Part shown: positions 63,932 through 64,000 of the stretch, piece by piece
Position numbering within the stretch: the stretch's first letter is position 1
Layout of the letters: each line of letters starts with the position of its first letter
Assembly (NCBI RefSeq): GCF_024169925.1
Contig: NZ_JALJXF010000001.1
Coordinates: 3,292,001-3,356,000, forward strand
Direction of reading: 5' to 3'
DNA: 64,000 bases
From: Methylorubrum extorquens
Lineage (GTDB): Bacteria > Pseudomonadota > Alphaproteobacteria > Rhizobiales > Beijerinckiaceae
Program-made: the position numbers and the translations under genes
The notes under the pieces: model-generated
The model's input: the letters and a program-made list of their open reading frames with translations, nothing else
What the model was told of the DNA's origin: nothing
Database searches by the model: none

Positions 63932-64000
63932 ACGACGCGCCGGGACGCTCGAGCAAGGACGCCTGCGCGTGTCGTCACCACGCCGCAGGCTCCACCGGGA

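Overview
The window is a high-GC, densely coded chromosomal segment. Several features point to a methylotrophic alphaproteobacterium of the Methylobacterium/Methylorubrum type. It has a circularly permuted two-piece tmRNA gene, a perfect CtrA-type box (TTAA-N7-TTAAC), an alphaproteobacterial SspB, and the Rhizobiales block fumC ... sspB-thyA-folA-hflK-hflC-degP-serB-miaA. Species assignment is inference. I see no phage, plasmid, transposase, CRISPR, rRNA or tRNA genes.

Layout. 1-1.4 kb: a truncated copper P1B-ATPase with a MerR/CueR-type promoter. 1.5-3.9 kb: a PhoR-like kinase behind a flippase-like membrane protein. 4.1-13.7 kb: a tightly overlapping minus-strand cluster, in transcription order an inositol-1-phosphate synthase, an HD-like protein, a SAM methyltransferase, a Gfo/Idh/MocA dehydrogenase, a YcaO protein, a sugar isomerase/epimerase, a GT4 glycosyltransferase, a PIG-L deacetylase and a UDG-like protein. 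It looks like an undescribed cyclitol/aminosugar natural-product pathway and is the most interesting part of the window. 14.0-15.1 kb: a lytic transglycosylase with CtrA boxes. 15.2-17.2 kb: a probable D-glutamate catabolic pair (dgcN-dgcA). 17.3-21.2 kb: branched-chain amino-acid genes ilvD and leuA, the latter behind a classical leucine leader-peptide attenuator.

21.5-27.4 kb: small housekeeping genes (lipoprotein, NUDIX, PhzF, pdxY, DedA, cobalamin-binding-like protein, mmcB, an AAA ATPase, RHH and DUF4169 proteins). 27.5-40.7 kb: fumC, a cytochrome P450, sspB beside ssrA (tag ANDNFAPVAVAA), a CPBP protease, thyA-folA, hflKC-degP, serB/miaA (divergent genes whose start codons overlap) and a hydroxyisobutyrate-dehydrogenase-type enzyme. 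40.9-42.9 kb: a GSCFA/WcbI surface-polysaccharide pair overlapping by 100 bp. 43-46 kb: moaA, small proteins and an L,D-transpeptidase. 46.5-50 kb: nadA-nadB-nadC behind two copies of a probable NadQ operator.

50.3-64 kb: a soluble chemoreceptor, small enzymes, an NDH-2, a zeta-class GST, acnA, ccmA-ccmB (no ccmC adjacent), three small exported or membrane proteins, a candidate alpha-r8/MmgR-family sRNA, and a cobalamin riboswitch upstream of a siderophore-type TonB-dependent receptor. All calls come from reading the sequence. No database search was run.
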